From assembly GCF_023065955.2 (NCBI RefSeq), contig NW_026623050.1, forward strand, positions 24,014,501 to 24,078,500: a DNA stretch of 64,000 bases, given 5' to 3'. The position numbers were made by a program, and so were the translations under genes. The stretch is from Ursus arctos. Its lineage: Eukaryota; Chordata; Mammalia; Carnivora; Ursidae. Positions 1 to 11,115 of this stretch are shown here, piece by piece. Position 1 is the stretch's first letter. The number at the start of each line of letters is the position of its first letter. The notes under the pieces were generated by a model. That model saw nothing but the letters and a program-made list of their open reading frames with translations, had not been told where the DNA came from and made no database searches.

Positions 1-304
1 CCAAATAGCAAATTGCCTGTAGAAAGGTTGCCTTGATAAGATCGATTCAGTGAAGGAAAAGGAAATATTTAATTGAACTGATCAGATACTAAGTTTGGAA
101 AATAATCAACATTGCATTTTATCGATTGAGCCTCTGACCACATACACATTGGGCCTTGTTAATATTCAACACTCTATGGAGTGATTCCGTTTTAACCCTG
201 CCCACTGTCTCCTCCCTGACAGTACCACTCTGGAGACAGAAAACTGGGCCTTGGAAGAGTTAAGCAACCAGCTCAGGATCTCACAGCTGTAAAGTTGGGG
301 TTGG
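1..304. other. Nothing recognised
   Basis: Unique-looking sequence with no gene, RNA gene or familiar repeat. Confidence 0.5.
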
Positions 305-850
305 GTCGTGGTAATGGTTTTATTGTGATACAGTTGACATATAACATATAACATTATATCAGTTTCAGGTGTACAACATGACAATTGAAATTTGCATATA
401 TTGTGAAATTATCACCATGATAAGCCTCGTAAACTTCTGTCCCCTCACATAGTTACAGATTTTTCCCCCTTTGGTAAGAACTTTTAAGGACTCCTCTCTT
501 GGTAACTTTCAAATACACAACACAATATTATTAATTACAGTTCCCATGCTCTCCATTATATCCCCAGGACTTATAACTGGAACTTTGCACCTGTTGCACC
601 TTCACCCGTTTCTCCCACCCCATACACCTTGCCCCTGACAACTGCCCATCTATTCTTTCTATCCATGAGTTCCGTTGTTTGGCTTTGTTTCAATTCCACA
701 TATAGGGGAGATCATACAGTATTTGTCCTTCGCCGGCTTATTTCGCTTAACATAATGCCCTCGGGTTTGATCCATGTTTTTACAAATGGCAACGTTTTCT
801 TCTTTTTTATGGCCGAATGATCTTATGTTGTAGATATATACCACATTTTT
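305..850 (-). mobile_element. L1 3'-end fragment
   Basis: Reverse-oriented L1. On the minus strand 844-659 encodes the C-terminal ORF2 tail (VYIYNIRSFGHKKEEN, MDQTRGHYVKRNK), followed by L1 3' UTR down to about 305. It is broken and non-functional. Confidence 0.85.
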
Positions 851-1155
851 TTCTTTTTCTTTTTAAAATTGAAGTATAGGTGACATCCAGTGTTAATTTC
901 AGGGGTATGACATAGTGGTTTGACAATTCTATGTATTACGTGGTGTTCACCATGATAAGTGTAGTTACCACCTGTCCAAATACTAAGTTATTACAGTGTT
1001 ATTAATTGTGTTCTCCATGCTGTACTTTACATCCCCATGACTGACTTATTTTATAACTGGAACTCTGTGCTTCTTAATCCGCTTCACCTATTTTGCCCAT
1101 CCCCATATCTCCCTCCCTTCTGGAAACCACCCGTTTGTTCTCTGTATTTATGACT

Positions 1156-1156
<1 letters not shown>

Positions 1157-1195
<39 letters not shown>
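1157..1195 (+). repeat. (GT)n microsatellite
   Basis: About 19 uninterrupted GT units inside the L1 3' UTR. Confidence 0.95.
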
Positions 1196-1197
<2 letters not shown>

Positions 1198-1801
1198 TTA
1201 GGTTCCACATATAAGTGAAATCATATGTTGTCTTTTTCTGTGTGACTAATTTCGTTTAGTATAATACCCTCCAGTCCATCCATGTTGCCACAAATGGCAA
1301 GAGCTCATTCTTTCTATGGCTGAGTAACATTCCACTGTATGTATATATACCACATCTTCCTCATTCATTCATCTTCTGATGGACATTTAGGCTGCTTCCA
1401 TATCTTGGCTATCGTAATTGATACTGCAATAAACATAGGGGTACATATATATTTTTGAATTAGTGTTTGTGTTTTCTTTGGGTAAATACCCAGCAGTGGA
1501 ATTACTGGATCATATGACATTTCTATTTTGATTTTTTTGAGGAACCTGCATATTGTTTTCCAGAGTGGTTACACCAATTTATATTCCCATCAACAGTGCA
1601 TGAAAGTTTCCTTTTCACCACATCCTTGTCAGCACTTATTATTTCTTAATTCTTTGATATTAACCATTCTGACCAGATAAGTGTAAGGTGATACCTCATT
1701 GTGGTTTTCATTAACATTTCCCTGATGATTAGTGATGTTGAGCATCTTTTCATGTGTCTGTTGGCCATCTATAGGTCTTCTATAGAAAAAGGTCTATTCG
1801 G

Positions 1802-1992
1802 GGGGCACCTGGGTGGCTTAGTCTGTTAGTTTTGGTGTTGGCTCAGATTATGATCTCATGGGTCATGAGACAGAGCCCTGTGTTGGACTCTGTGCTCTAT
1901 AGGGAGTCTGCTTGAAGATTCTCTCCTTCTGCCCCTCCCCTCACTCACTCTGTCTCGAGCTCTCTCTCTGTCTCTCTAAAATCTTTTTAAAA
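1802..1992 (+). mobile_element. Can-SINE
   Basis: tRNA-Lys-derived head ('GCACCTGGGTGGCTTAG'), CT-rich body and A-rich tail, inserted in the L1. Confidence 0.9.
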
Positions 1993-2090
1993 GTCTATTG
2001 ACTAACATAATTTTAAAAATATTTAAAAAAAAGACATCTGTCCCATAAAAAAATTAAAAAAAGTCTATTCAGGTCCTCTGTGCATTTTTT

Positions 2091-2269
2091 AAAAAAAAGA
2101 TTTTGTTTTAGTGCAAGTGGGGGGAGAGGGAGAGGAAGAGAGAGAGTCTTGAGCAGACTCTGTACTGAGTATGGAGCCCATTGCAGGGCTTGATCCCACA
2201 ACCCTGAGATCAGGACCTGCGCTGAAATCAAGAATTGGACACACAAGACTGAACCACCCAGGTGCCCCT
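2091..2269 (-). mobile_element. Can-SINE, reverse
   Basis: A-tail side first, ending 'GAACCACCCAGGTGCCCC'. Near-identical target copies flank it (TGTGCATTTTT / TGTCCATTTTT). Confidence 0.88.
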
Positions 2270-4180
2270 GTCCATTTTTAAAATCAGACTGTTTTTTTGG
2301 TGTGGAGTTGTATGACTTCCTTATACATTTTGGATATGATCATTATCAGATATATCATTTGCAAATAGCTTCTCCCATTCAGTAGGTTGCCTTTCCATTT
2401 TGTTGATGGTTTCTTTCAACTGTGCAAAAGCTTTTTATTTTGGTGTAGTCCCAATTAGTTTCTTTTGCTTTTGTTTCCTTGCCTGATGAGACATATCTAG
2501 AAAAATGTTGCTAGGCTGATGTCCAAGAGATCACTGCCTATGTTTTCTTTCTAAGAGTTACATGATTTCAGATCTCACGTTTAAGTTTTTAATCCATTTT
2601 CTGTTTGTTTTTGTGTATAGTGTGAGAAAATGGTCCACTTTCACTCATTTGCATGTAACTGTCCAGTTTTCACAGTGTCATTTTTTTGAAGAGACTGTAT
2701 ATTCTTGCCTCCTTTGTCATAGGTGAATTGACCATATAAGTGTGAGTTTATCTCTGGGCACTCTCTTCTGTTCCAGTGATCTATGTGTCTATTTTTGTGC
2801 TGGTACTATACTGTTTTGATCACTACAGCTTTGTAGCATAGCTCGAAATCTGGGATTATGATACCTTCAGCTTTGTTCTTCTTAAGATTACTTTGGCTGT
2901 GTGGGTTCCATCAAACTATCATAGTTCCATACAAATTTCAGGATATTTTTTCTAGTTCTGTTAAATGTAGTATTGGTATTTTGATAGGGATTGCATTAAA
3001 TATGTAGATTGCTTTGGGTAGTATGTAAATTTTAATAATCTCAATTATTTCACTCCATGAGCATTTTATCTTTCCATTTACTTGTGCTGTTTTCAATTTC
3101 TTTCATTAAAGTCTTATAATTTTTAGAGTATAGTTCTTTTACCTCCTTTGTTAAATTATTCTTTTTTGATGCAATTATAAATGGGATTATTTTTTCAAAA
3201 TTTCTTTCTGCTACTTTGTTATTAATGTGTGGAAATGCAACAGGTTTCTATATATAAATCCTGAAACTGTACTGAATTCATTTATTAGTTTTAATAGTTT
3301 TTAGTGGAATCTTTAGGATTTTCTGTATATAGTATCATGTCATCTGCGAATAGAGGGTTTTGCTTCCCTACCAATTTGGATACCTTTTTTGCTTTCCTGC
3401 CTAATTGTTCTGGCCAGGACTTTCTATACTATGTTGGATAAAAGTGGCAAGAGTGTGAATCCTTGTCCTGTTCCTGATCTCAGAGAGGAGAACTTTCAGC
3501 TTTTCACTATTGAGTAAAATGTTAATTGTGGGTTTGTCATATATGGCTTTTATTATGTTGCAGTATGTTCCTTCTAAATCCACTTTGTTGAGAGTTTTTA
3601 TCAGAAAAGTTTGTTGAATTTTATCAGGACTTTTTCTGTATCTATTGAGATGATCGTATGATATTTATCCTTCATTTTGTTAATTTGATGTATCACAGTG
3701 ATTGATTTGCAGATATTGAACCATTTTTGCATCCCTGAAATAAATTCCACTTGATCATGGTATGTGATCCTCTTAAGATATTGTTGAATTTGGTTTGCTA
3801 ATATTTCGTTGAGGGTTTTTGCATTTATGTTCATCAAGGATATTGGCCTGTGATTTTCTTTCGTGTCCTTGTCTGGTTTTGATGTCAGGGTAATGCTGGA
3901 CTCATAAATATGAGTTTGAAGTGTTCCCTCCTCTTCTAACTTTGGAATAGTGTGAGGAGAGTAAGTACTCTTTAAATGTTTGGTAGAATTCATCAGGGAA
4001 ACCATCTGGTCCTGGACTTTTGTTTTTTTGGGGGAAGCTTTTGATTACGGATTCAATCTCCTTACTAGTAATTGGTCTGTTAAAATTTTCTATTTCTTCA
4101 TAATTCAGTCTTAGTAGATTTTATGTTTCTTAGAATTTATTCTTTCCTTCTAGGTTGTCTAAATTATATATAATTGCTCG

Positions 4181-5577
4181 TAGGAGTTATCAGATACTAA
4201 TTGAATTTGCTTTACCAATATACCTTGCCTCACAACTACATGAGGATACTGGGTAATTTAAAGTATATAGTGTTTTCCATTTTGTCCCATTGTATCCGTT
4301 CTATTCCAGCCACATTATCGGGTACAGATACAAGTCGCAATCATAGATGCTCGATTGTGTCTTTTTACCCCACAGAACTTCTTACTTTAAATTAGGTTTT
4401 TAAAGTTATACCTTTAAAAGTTTAGAAGTAGCAACATTTATTTTTAAAATGAAAACCCTATTAAAAATGTCTCACGAAGACATGCTGCAGATGATCACAA
4501 TTTGTTTTCTCACACTAGGAATATTTAGTTCGGAGCACTACACGTTTAGCTAGCATGACAGATGTTGGTTGGAGCCTTATGATACCTGCAGATGAGACAG
4601 TTGCCAAAAATGAGCTGCCGCCCGTCCTGGGAGCAGTGAATGGTGCTTTACGAAGCGGCATCTCTGAGCAAGGAAGCCTGGGAGTTAAGTGTGAAGAAGC
4701 CTGATTGCTGAGTGTGGGTGACTGGATTTTAGTCCCTGAGCCCATGCGAAGGGAGGTTCCTGGGGATTTGTTTCTAGCAGGGAGTTGTGTGGGCAGAGCT
4801 CTGCTTCAGGGTGATGATCTGAACACAGGAGAAGGTACCCTGGGGGCAGGGGAGTAAGAGGCTGTGGCAGCAGAGCCTGAACCAAGGAGAGAGAAAGGAG
4901 AGGGGTGAGGGGCGAGGCTGGAGAGCTAATCAAGGAGGAATCCGAGGGTCTTGGCAATCTGCTGAAAGATGGTTTTGCTTACTGCTCTTTCCATGCTCAG
5001 TGCCTACCAATAATTGCTCCATACGTGCTTTACTGAGTGAGTGGATTCCTGCAGATGGGAAGGAAAGAAGAGCCTAAGATGTCATTGAAAGGCCTGGCCT
5101 TGGTGCTTGAGGAGACAGTGGTGTGGACAGAGGTTTGGAACTCGAGGGCTGGAGCAGGAACGGGAGGGAAGATGATGTGTTCAGACTGGGTTTGCTGGCG
5201 TGGTCATCGGCATGCCTGTCTTCTTCCGGTTCTGTCCTTCCTGTGACCTGTACCTTGGTCACTTCTGTCAGCTTCCTCCAATTACATCAGAGCACCTTTT
5301 TTTTTCTTTATTTTTTTTTTTTTTTTTTGCTGTCTTTTCAGTTAAATAATCTTGTTTTTAAGAAATCTACCGGTACTTTCATGCTCCGTAGAAAAATTCC
5401 ATCGTCTTTGGACAGCAGCTGCTATCAGAGCTTAAATAAGACCAAATGCCCAGTAAATAGGGAGGGGCACTCTGTTTAAGTGAATTTTTCTCTGGTCCTT
5501 CAGGTTAAGTAGAAAGCCTTAAAAAAAAAAAAAAAACGGGCTTGGGTGAAATGTTTGTAACAAGAAGTCTCCTTTCA
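4181..5577. other. No gene recognised; poly-T tract and weak ancient-repeat character
   Basis: Several short open frames (for example 4685-4957 and 5123-5479) lack known domains. The purine-rich part at 4780-5180 loosely resembles L2-derived DNA. A T tract is present at about 5309-5328. Confidence 0.4.
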
Positions 5578-5578
5578 G

Positions 5579-5768
5579 GGCGCCTGGGTGGCTCAGTTGC
5601 TTGAGCCTCTGCCTCTTGGTTTCAGCTGGGGTCATGATCTTAGGGTTGTGGGATGGAGCCCCACGTGGGCTCTGCACTCAATGGGGAGTCTGACTGTGGA
5701 TTTTCTCCCTCTGCCCCTCCTGCGTCTCACACACACTCTCTCTCTCTAAGAAAAAAAAAAAGAAAAGA
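5579..5768 (+). mobile_element. Can-SINE
   Basis: Starts 'GGGCGCCTGGGTGGCTCAG', with a CT-rich stretch and A-tail ending near 5768. Confidence 0.92.
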
Positions 5769-5921
5769 AAATCAACCTTACTTTCCTTTGAAGGCAGATG
5801 GTTGATGGTTACTGTTAATAAAAATTATTTAAAACTTATAAATAAGAAAAAAAGATGGGCAGCGTATTCTCAGTGATGACTCTGGGGCATTCTTCAGCCC
5901 TTCCAGGGTCATTATCTGGGC

Positions 5922-6174
5922 CAGGGCTTCTCACCCTTGACACTGTTGACATTTGGGGCAGGATAATTCCTTGTCGTGAGGTCTGTCCTGTGCACCGTAG
6001 GGTGTTTACCAGCACCCCTGGCCTTGATTCACGAGATGCCAATCCTCCCAAACCCCACCCTGCCCAGGGCCTCCCCACCCCTGGCTACCAGAGTGCTGAG
6101 TTGTGACCAAACAAGTCTCCACATAATACCAAGTGTCCCCTGGATGGCAAACTCTCTCCTGGTTGAGAATGGCT
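5922..6174 (-). mobile_element. MER5A-type hAT-Charlie DNA transposon remnant
   Basis: Reads as the reverse complement of MER5A: 'CAGGGCTTCTCACCCTTG' terminus, 'ATTTGGGGCAGGATAATTC', 'GTCCCCTGGATGGCAAA' and closing 'CCTGGTTGAGAAT'. Non-autonomous and ancient. Confidence 0.85.
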
Positions 6175-7800
6175 CATTTAGAAGAACGAGCATTGGTTTG
6201 GCTCTCCTGTTTCCTATTAGGTACGGTCTCGGATTCCGTGAACTTCCCTGGTAATTTGCAGGTCTTGTTCTGTAGAGACGCAGATCATTTCTGCTCAGTA
6301 GAAGAGAGATCCCCAATTTATGATTTTGTATCATCTGGGAGGGTCTTGACCAGTTTTGTGTCTAAACTAGGAACTTCATTCCAACATTCCTTTATAAATG
6401 TCTGCAAATAGCCAGTTTCTCAGGACGCTCTTCGAGCCACACGGACCTTCTTCCTTCTCCTCTCTCTTTAATGAGTGAATTGAATAAGCTTTTGGTGCGT
6501 GTTTGGTGTATATGTTTGGAGAAACATAGTTTTAACTTTTGTGAAAATTCTACTTTAGCAGGACTGACTTTTCCTTTCCGGGCTGGTGTGATCTGGGGTC
6601 ACCCTAGTGAACTTTGGGTCAGAAGGCTCCAACTTTCAGATTTGGTGTTCAGGTCTCCTCAGATCTATCTCTGGGGTACTTTTAAATTCTTCCTGTCTTT
6701 CTGTTTGCTCTTTTTATCCCCCTTGTCACTGACCTGGCTGGGCCCTCCTCATTTCCACATGGACTTTCATTTCCAGAATCTTCCCAGCTGGCCCCTCACT
6801 TCTTGTTGTTTCCTGCCTCCCTCCCTCCCTCCCTCCCTTCATGAGCTCTGCTGCCCAACAAGGATTCTTGAACCATGGCTGAGACATGCTGCTCCCAGGA
6901 CAAGGATGCCAGGATCAGAGAATTTCTGAATTGAGACAGCTGGTCTTTCAGATTCAGCGTTTAGGGATTTAGGGCTATGGTTTAGGGTTAGAGTTTCAAC
7001 ACAGGGAGGAGACTGAGACCTGCAGAAGCCCAGTAGCTAATTAAAGTCACATGGTGAGGGAGAGGAATATTCTTACAGAGGTTGGCGGTCAGTTTGAATG
7101 TGCCCCGGACAGTCCCTGGAAATTGACTTTGTGCATAAATCCCGGATATCATCCTGTTCCGCATTCACTTCCATTTTAAAAGAGCAGGAAATGCTTCTGT
7201 TCATGGGTGTGGAGAACGGGGTGCCAGTTAATCCGAGCTTTTCGGGCTTCACTCAACATCTTCCAGAGGAGTGTTGTATTTGTCTGTCCGTCTTTCCTTT
7301 GGCATTAGGACCCACCTGCTTTAACCCCCGAAGGCCTGGCCTCCTTATGCTGCCAGACATTTGACTGTGTAGCAGGTTTTTCCTGATTCTCCCACAATTA
7401 ACTCTGTTTGCTTATCACTGTGTGTTTCTGCTTTCTGCCTGCCCTCGGGCCTCCCATGGCACTTCTGTCTCCCTTCACAAGTACCGCCTTCTAACCTCTC
7501 CTGGTTTTTGGCTCTTCCACAGAATCCACAAGTGAGTTAGTCCCTTAATTAAAAAAAAAAAATTTCCCCACAAGCATAAATGCATCAGCTTGGTGTTAGA
7601 TGCCCTTTATCTTCGCAAGATTGCACAGACGACAGTACGTATGGCATTGTGAACGGGAACTTGACCAGAGCCCATGAAAATACAGGTTCCCCCCACTATG
7701 GGAAATTCGAGTGTGCCCAGGAAAACTTTCATAAGCCACATGGTATAAAAGCAAGAGTATCTCCCGCTTTCTGAAAGTTTCTGTTAAGCCACTTTGCTTT
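6175..7800. other. No gene recognised
   Basis: Contains open frames up to 152 codons (6471-6929) without a known domain and a short (TCCC)n tract at about 6815-6838. Nothing supports coding. Confidence 0.45.
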
Positions 7801-7905
7801 TTTGAAAGACCTACATCAGTACAGTCACAATCTGTTTTTGTAAAAGTGAAAATCATCTTCGGATTTAACGGACACTAACGTAGGTCTTTCGTAAAGTGAA
7901 GTAAG
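7790..7905. repeat. Imperfect inverted repeat, possible DNA-transposon remnant
   Basis: GAAAGACCTAC at 7804-7814 is matched by its exact reverse complement at 7880-7890. The match extends imperfectly outward (CACTTT arms) and inward (ATCAGT against its inverted counterpart). Family unknown. Confidence 0.5.
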
Positions 7906-7938
7906 TGTAGTGTGAGGAAAGCAGGGGTTACCCATATC

Positions 7939-8137
7939 TTTTTTTTTTTTTTTAAGATTTTATTTATTTGAGAGAGAGTGTGTGTGCACATGAGTGGGGG
8001 AAGGGGCAGAGGGAGAAGGAGATTTCCCTGCTGAGCAGGGAGCTTGACACAGGGCTTGATCCCATGACCCATGAGATGATGACCTGAGCCGAAATCAAGA
8101 GTCGGACGTTTAACCGACTGAGCCACCCAGGCACCCC
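7939..8137 (-). mobile_element. Can-SINE, reverse
   Basis: Poly-T start, AG-rich body, ends 'GAGCCACCCAGGCACCCC'. Confidence 0.92.
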
Positions 8138-8597
8138 CTGAACTGTGTTTTTCATAAGAAACAAGAGATGATGGTACTGTGTGGGGATGAGGAATGTGGC
8201 GGTAGAGAGAATGGGAATTAGAGCTCCTGTTCTGTACTCTGCAGGCTGCAGACTACCTTCTCCTTACTCCCCTGAAATATGTGCCTTTTTCATACCTATG
8301 ATTCTGAATATCCCTGAATTAAGAAAGTGCTTCTATATGAATTAGGAATTTGTGAATGACTGCTCATATTAGAGACTTGAAAAAGTAGTGGCTAAATAAG
8401 TTATCTCTCTCTTCTATAAATGAAATGTAGACGTAGGTAGTCCAGAACTGGTGAAATGGCTCCATGGCATTATTTTCAACTCATGGCTTCCACTTTCAAC
8501 ATTGCCTCAAGCTCCTAGGTAGCTGCTGAAGCTCCAGCTATTACATCCGCATTCATGAGTTCCCAAAGAAGGAAAATAAGGGTTTAGCCTCTCCTTT
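8138..8597. other. Nothing recognised
   Basis: Unique-looking spacer between a Can-SINE and an L1 3' end. Confidence 0.45.
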
Positions 8598-9257
8598 TAA
8601 AAAAAATTTTATTTAAATTCAATTATCCAACATATAATACATCATTAGTTTTTTTTTTAATGATGATATGTTAGTCACCATACAGTACATCATTAGCTTT
8701 TGATGTAGTGTTCCCTGATTCATTGTTTGTGTATAACACCCACTGCTCCATGCAATAAGTGCCCTCCTTCATACCCATCACTGGGCTAACCCTTACCCCC
8801 ACCCCCCTACCCTCTAAAACCCTCAGTTTGTTTGCCGGAGTCCATAGTCTTTCATGGTTCGTCTCCCCCTCTGATTTTGCCCCTTCATTTTTCCCTTTAT
8901 TAGTTTTTTATGTAGTATTCAATGATTGATTAGTTGCGCATAACACCTAGTGCTCATCATATCACGTGCCCTCCTTAATGCCCACCACCCTGTTACCCCA
9001 TCCGCCCACCCCCTCCCCTTCCGAAATTCTCAGTTTGTTTCCTAGAGTCAAGAGTCTGTCATTGTTTCCCTCTCTGATTTCTTCCCATTTAGTTTTCCCT
9101 CCCTTCCCCTATGATCCTCTGTACTATTTCTTATGTTCCACGTATGAGTGAAACCATAGGACAATTGTCTTTCTCTGCTTGACTTATTTCACTGAGCATA
9201 ATCCCCTCCAGCCCATCCATGTTGATGCAAATTGTAGGTGTTCATCCTTTCTGATGT
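8598..9257 (-). mobile_element. L1 3' UTR fragment (carnivore type) with internal duplication
   Basis: Reverse-oriented L1 3' end: 'ATTCAATTATCCAACATA', 'CTCAGTTTGTTT', 'CTTGACTTATTTCACTGAGC'. The block 'AACACC..GTGCTC..GTGCCCTCCTT' occurs twice (about 8735-8770 and 8942-8977), reflecting an internally repeated 3' UTR or two overlapping insertions. Confidence 0.8.
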
Positions 9258-9474
9258 TAGCCTCTCCTTTTTGAAGAACTTTCCCAGAAGGTCCATTTCT
9301 CACTTCCAGTGATATTTTTGTTTATGGTTTCCATATAGTCAAATCTGTCTTGTTTTTGTTTACAATTTTCTGGTCTTGGTGTAATACTAAAAAGAACTTC
9401 CTAACTTAGGTATCCTAAAAATATTCTATATACTATCTGGAAATTTTAGAACTGTGTTTTCTTTTTCTTTTTTA

Positions 9475-9666
9475 AATTTTTAATTTTTTAAAAAACTTTA
9501 TTAGAGAGAGCGCACAAGCTGGGGTGGGGGAGGGGAGAGGCAGAGGGAGAAGCAGACTCCTTGCTGAGCAGGGAGCCCAATGTGGGTCTCAATCCCAGGA
9601 CCCTGGGATCATGACCTGAGCTGAAGTCAGGCAGACGCTTAACCCACTGAGTCACCCAGGCACCCC
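9475..9666 (-). mobile_element. Can-SINE, reverse
   Basis: Ends 'GAGTCACCCAGGCACCCC'; AG-rich body and T-rich start. Confidence 0.9.
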
Positions 9667-9887
9667 TGTTTTTTCTTTTTAGATTTAAATCTGAAATTTA
9701 TGTTTATAGTGTGGGGTAGGGATCTAACTTTCTTTCCCAAATGGCTGCTCTAAGGGGACATTTTCTTTAACCCATGTATTTGTTCATCCTATAGCCACTA
9801 GCCAAGACCCTTCCCTAGACAATGCAGGAGGCAACCACACACATTCTCCCCCTGCCCCAACCCAGATTTCATTAAGACCCATACTCA

Positions 9888-10090
9888 GGGGTGCCTGTGT
9901 GGCTCAGTCGGATAAGCATCTGCCTTCGGCTCAGGTGATGACCCCAGGGTCTTGGGATCGAGCCCCGCATTGGGCTCCCTGCTCAGCGGGGAGTCTGCTT
10001 CTCCCTCTGCCCCACTCCTTTGCTCTCATGCTCTGTCTCACTCGCTCTCTCCCTCAAATAAATAAATAAAATCTTAAAAAAAAAAAAAAA
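9888..10090 (+). mobile_element. Can-SINE with clear target-site duplication
   Basis: Full-length forward copy with an A-tail. The direct repeats GACCCATACTCA (9876-9887) and GACCCGTACTCA (10091-10102) flank it exactly. Confidence 0.95.
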
Positions 10091-10263
10091 GACCCGTACT
10101 CATTTGTTTGCCCTTGTATTTCTAACCACTCCATTTTTAGTTTTAACCTCTGGGCCTCTGGTATATCCAGGACATGTCTGTGTTTGCACTCACATGGCGT
10201 TATGTTCTATTTCACACACTCCTCCCACATAAGATTATGAGCACCTTGAAAGTAGAGACTGTC

Positions 10264-10456
10264 TTTTTTTTTCTTTTTAAGATTTTATTTATTTGAGAGA
10301 GAGAGAGAGACAGTGAGAGAGCACGAGTGGGGAAGAGAGGAAGAAGCAGACTCCCTGCTGAGCAGGGGGCCGGACATGGGGCTCCATCCCAGGACCCTGG
10401 GATCATGACCTGAGCCGAAGGCAGATGCTTAACCGACTGAGCTACCCAGGCGCCCC
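10264..10456 (-). mobile_element. Can-SINE, reverse, with target-site duplication
   Basis: Flanked by AAAGTAGAGACTGTC (10249-10263) and AAAGTGGAGACTGTC (10458-10472), a 15-bp duplication with one mismatch, which marks it as fairly young. Confidence 0.95.
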
Positions 10457-10798
10457 AAAAGTGGAGACTGTCTTGATCAACTCTAGCTCCAGCATTACAA
10501 CTTAGCAATCTCCTCAATCAGCAGTTGTTACGTGGGCGAATGCACGGAGCACTGCCATGTCGCCTACCATTTATGGTTGGTTCGTTTAGGTTACTTCTTA
10601 ATGACACAGTGGGAGGCACCTTAATCTTATCATTACCATGCTTCCAGATCTCTTCCGGCAGGTTATTTTTGAGAAGGTTTCCTAAGCAAAATTAATCCCT
10701 TTAAAGCTGTTTGGATTTCAGGTCGCTTCAGCTTGGTGGATTACATTTTCATGCACAACTTATGGGCAGGGGTCTCCACCCATTCATTCCAGTAACTA

Positions 10799-11115
10799 CA
10801 GGTGACCCTTGAACAACACGGGGGTGAGAGGGGCTACCCCTCCCCCCACCACATAGTCAAAACTCCATGTCTAATTTCTGACTCCCCAAAAACTTAACTA
10901 GTAGCCTACTGTTGACCAGAAGCCTTACCGATAACATAAACCGTCGATGAACACAGATTTGCATATATATTGTATACCCTATTCTTACACCAAAGTAAGC
11001 TAGAGAAGAAAAGGTTGCGGAGAAAATCATAAGAGAAAACACGTATACGGTACTGTGCTGTGAGAAGTTCATGTGGGAGTGGACCCACATACTTCAAGAC
11101 TGCATTGTCCAGGCT
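10799..11115. mobile_element. Tigger/pogo-family non-autonomous transposon (MER8/MER44-like)
   Basis: Opens after a TA with 'CAGGTGACCCTTGAACAACA' and contains 'GTTGACCAGAAGCCTTACCG' and 'AAAGTAAGCTAGAGAA', hallmarks of this family. The distal terminus is decayed. Confidence 0.8.

Larger units (their letters stand above)
851..4180 (-). mobile_element. Truncated L1 with broken ORF2 reverse transcriptase
   Basis: A second reverse-oriented L1, with its 3' UTR at 851-1200 and ORF2 running toward 4180. Minus-strand 4005-3601 encodes RT-like residues ([38 protein letters not shown]) and 3583-3401 continues (LNSEKLKVL). Stops and frameshifts interrupt ORF2. No ORF1 or 5' UTR is visible. Two Can-SINEs are inserted (1802-1992, 2091-2269). 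Confidence 0.88.

Noticed and set aside
3601..4005. 134-codon minus-strand frame with RT-like motifs as a possible functional reverse transcriptase gene
   Set aside because: It is a fragment of L1 ORF2 flanked by more L1 with stops and frameshifts; no intact element.
6471..6929. 152-codon plus-strand frame
   Set aside because: Contains a translated (TCCC)n tract and has no known similarity or exon signals.
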